This document shows positions 4,635 through 6,245 of a DNA stretch of 6,245 nucleotides, piece after piece (positions within the stretch are counted from its first letter, which is position 1; every line of letters starts with the position of its first letter). The DNA lies in the NCBI GenBank assembly GCA_015520115.1, contig WAQS01000090.1:1-6245 (forward strand). The letters run 5' to 3'. Position numbers and translations under genes: made by a program. The notes beneath the pieces are model-generated. The model searched no databases. It saw nothing but the letters and a program-made list of their open reading frames with translations, and was not told the origin of the DNA. This DNA is from Ferroglobus sp. (GTDB lineage Archaea > Halobacteriota > Archaeoglobi > Archaeoglobales > Archaeoglobaceae).

Positions 4635-6245
4635 TTACTTAAAGTAGTAATAGTACTCTCCAGCAGCTTTTTGCTCTCTGTCGAGCCTTGATCCGAGCTT
4701 GTTCACACGAGGTCTTTTAGTCTCTTCGTCCCTTCTGAAAGTTATTCCGAGTTCCGCTAAGAATTTGTTCATTCCGTCTCTCATACTCATTGGCTTGGAC
4801 GCTTTTCCTTTCACTCCCGGAATTCCGGAAAAAACGATTAATCTGTCGGAAATTAGATCTATGAGGTATATGTCGTGATCTACAACAAAAACGCTCTTCG
4901 AGTTGTTCATCGCGAACCTCTTGAGCAACCTTGAAACTTCCGCCCTCTGCTCCACATCAAGATGTGCAGAAGGCTCGTCCAAAAAGTATATGTCAGCCTC
5001 TCTTAGCAGACAGGCAGCAATAGCCACCCTTTGTAGCTCACCACCACTCAGCTCATCCAAATTCTTGTCCATGAGCTTTTCAAGCTGCAAAGGCTTCACG
5101 AACTCTGTCTTGTAGTAGGAACTATCTATCATGGGATTTATGCCCCTCAGGAAATCTCTGACATTTACGCTCACATCCGCCTTAACGTACTGGGGTTTGT
5201 AGGAAACTTTCAACTCCAGATTGATTTTTTCCTCATCATCCTTCAAAACTCCAGCCAGAACTTTAACGAAAGTGGATTTTCCTGTTGCATTCCTTCCGAC
5301 TATCCCTATTACCTCCCCCTCTTTAATCTCTCCGCTTTCTGCCTCAAGAACGAAATCCTTGTAGGATTTTCTAAATGACGGATACTCAAAAACGACCTTT
5401 TCAAGTTCGCTCTCCCTCGGCTGTAAAACCTCAAATTCTATGGGTTTTTCCCTAATTCTGATGTTCTCCTCAACTAAGTAACCGCGGAGATATTGATTTA
5501 TTCCGACCCTCGTCCCCTTTGCATTCGTTATAACTCCATATACTCCCGGCTCGCCGTAGGAAATGTGAACGAAATCCGTTAGCATGTCGAGGATAGCTAA
5601 ATCGTGTTCAACAACCATAACTGGCTTATTATCAGCTATTTCCTTCACAACTTTAGCAGCGTTTATTCTCTCGTTTATGTCCAAATAAGAGGTTATTTCG
5701 TCCAAAAAGTAAAAATCAGCTTCTCTTAGCAGACAGGCAGCAATAGCCACCCTTTGTAGTTCACCACCGCTTAACTCTTTTACGTCTCTCTTCACAGCTT
5801 CTTTTAAATTCAGCTTCTCCACGATTTCGTCGAAAGAGTTCCTTTCGTCAACCTTCTTCAGTAGTTCTCCAACGTTTCCCTTGTAAACCTTCGGTATATC
5901 TTCAACGTACTGCGGCTTAACGCTAACTCTAATATTTCCGTCGGCAAGCTCTTTTAAGTAGTTGAAGAGCTCCGTCCCGGAAAACTTCTCAAGGACTTCG
6001 TCCCACTCAGCCTCTTCTTTCCCCAAATTCGGTTTTAGCTGACCGGATAAAATTCTTAATGCAGTACTTTTTCCAGTCCCGTTAGCTCCGAGTAATCCGA
6101 CTACGTAGCCTTTCCTCGGAATCGGTAGGTTATACAAAACGAAACCGTTTTTCCCGTACCTGTGAACTTCCTTTCCTTCAAGCTCCCTCGGCAACCCGAC
6201 TATGGCTATGGCTTTGAAAGGGCATTTTTTAACGCAGATTCCGCA
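4635..6245 (-). CDS. abce1: ABCE1/Rli1 ribosome-recycling ATPase, N-terminus cut by the window
   Basis: ABCE1 splits post-termination ribosomes with aRF1 or Pelota by coupling twin-ATPase closure to movement of an N-terminal Fe-S domain. The frame is open to the right edge and begins CGICVKKCPFKAIAIV, the second ferredoxin-like cysteine motif, so the TTG at 6194 is internal. About 536 residues are visible; the family is near 590 to 600, so the first cluster motif is off the edge. In visible numbering, NBD1 has Walker A GANGTGKST (53-61), LSGGE (158-162), Walker B FYFLDE (Glu183) and His214. NBD2 has GRNATGKST (317-325), LSGGE (399-403), IYFLDE (Glu424) and His457. Both halves therefore look catalytically complete. 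After Walker B, NBD1 reads DEITSYLD where many homologues have DEPSSYLD; NBD2 keeps DEPSAHLD. The C-terminus ends with the typical RPRVNKLGSRLDREQK and a run of tyrosines. The S26e-like gene follows on the same strand. Confidence 0.97.
   Translation of the reverse strand, partial: CGICVKKCPFKAIAIVGLPRELEGKEVHRYGKNGFVLYNLPIPRKGYVVGLLGANGTGKSTALRILSGQLKPNLGKEEAEWDEVLEKFSGTELFNYLKELADGNIRVSVKPQYVEDIPKVYKGNVGELLKKVDERNSFDEIVEKLNLKEAVKRDVKELSGGELQRVAIAACLLREADFYFLDEITSYLDINERINAAKVVKEIADNKPVMVVEHDLAILDMLTDFVHISYGEPGVYGVITNAKGTRVGINQYLRGYLVEENIRIREKPIEFEVLQPRESELEKVVFEYPSFRKSYKDFVLEAESGEIKEGEVIGIVGRNATGKSTFVKVLAGVLKDDEEKINLELKVSYKPQYVKADVSVNVRDFLRGINPMIDSSYYKTEFVKPLQLEKLMDKNLDELSGGELQRVAIAACLLREADIYFLDEPSAHLDVEQRAEVSRLLKRFAMNNSKSVFVVDHDIYLIDLISDRLIVFSGIPGVKGKASKPMSMRDGMNKFLAELGITFRRDEETKRPRVNKLGSRLDREQKAAGEYYYYFK
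4999..5045. repeat. Direct repeat copy in ABCE1 NBD2
   Basis: This copy encodes the segment from the signature motif to ACLLRE in the second ATPase domain. It matches 5722-5768 at 46 of 47 bases, including 38 identical bases in a row (4999-5036). The copies lie 723 bases apart, a multiple of three, so they are in the same reading frame. A further 11 matching bases (4978-4988) lie just outside. Confidence 0.95.
5722..5768. repeat. Direct repeat copy in ABCE1 NBD1
   Basis: This is the partner of 4999-5045, in the first ATPase domain, with one mismatch at 5760. Silent positions are identical in nearly every codon, although Leu, Arg and Ala codons could vary freely. On either side the two domains diverge quickly at DNA level. 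Confidence 0.95.

Noticed and set aside
4635..4660. Run of tyrosines at the ABCE1 C-terminus as a possible frameshift artefact
   Set aside because: A GEYYY ending after LDREQK is common in archaeal ABCE1 as I know the family, so it is a normal C-terminus.
4903..5115. 70-codon plus-strand open frame opposite ABCE1
   Set aside because: It is a Ser/Cys/Leu-rich antisense shadow of the conserved ABC signature and Walker B region.
6192..6194. TTG as the start of ABCE1
   Set aside because: The upstream frame encodes the CxxCxxxCP Fe-S motif of the ABCE1 N-terminal domain, so this is an internal leucine and the gene runs off the right edge.

Overview
The window looks like a piece of a thermophilic euryarchaeal chromosome, most likely from the Archaeoglobales. 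The basis is the gene content: ABCE1, a eukaryote-type ribosomal protein candidate, an archaeal-type TruA and siroheme-branch tetrapyrrole genes. Other signs are heavy use of AGA/AGG and ATA codons, Lys/Glu-rich proteins, tight gene packing and short gaps with TATA-like boxes. The order assignment is an inference; I recognise the style, not a specific genome. There are no RNA genes, mobile elements, CRISPR arrays or gene-free stretches over 300 bases. The longest gaps are 62 and 36 bases.

The left part (1 to 2788, plus strand) is a tetrapyrrole operon: hemL (cut at the left edge), hemC and cobA. hemL and hemC overlap by 19 bases, and hemC and cobA by an ATGA. HemL makes 5-aminolevulinate from glutamate-1-semialdehyde. 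HemC makes hydroxymethylbilane. CobA methylates uroporphyrinogen III to precorrin-2, the entry to siroheme, cobalamin, F430 and, in many archaea, siroheme-derived heme. hemA, hemB and hemD are not in the window.

The right part (2693 to 6245, minus strand) reads leftward: ABCE1 (cut at the right edge, so its first Fe-S motif is missing), a 92-residue four-cysteine protein resembling ribosomal protein S26e, a nitrilase-superfamily amidase of unknown substrate, and truA. ABCE1 recycles ribosomes, an S26e-like protein would sit on the small subunit, and TruA modifies tRNA, so this cluster leans toward translation. The two clusters converge, with the 3' ends of cobA and truA overlapping by 96 bases.

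The points most worth a second look are these. truA has no ATG, GTG or TTG upstream of its conserved N-terminus and appears to start at a CTG that forms a CTGA overlap with the preceding stop. An S26e-like gene lies beside ABCE1 in an apparent euryarchaeon. A near-identical 47-base segment occurs in both ATPase halves of ABCE1, suggesting gene conversion. TATA-like boxes sit about 27 to 28 bases before the S26e-like and nitrilase starts, suggesting leaderless transcripts. I did not find a convincing wholly new multi-gene system.
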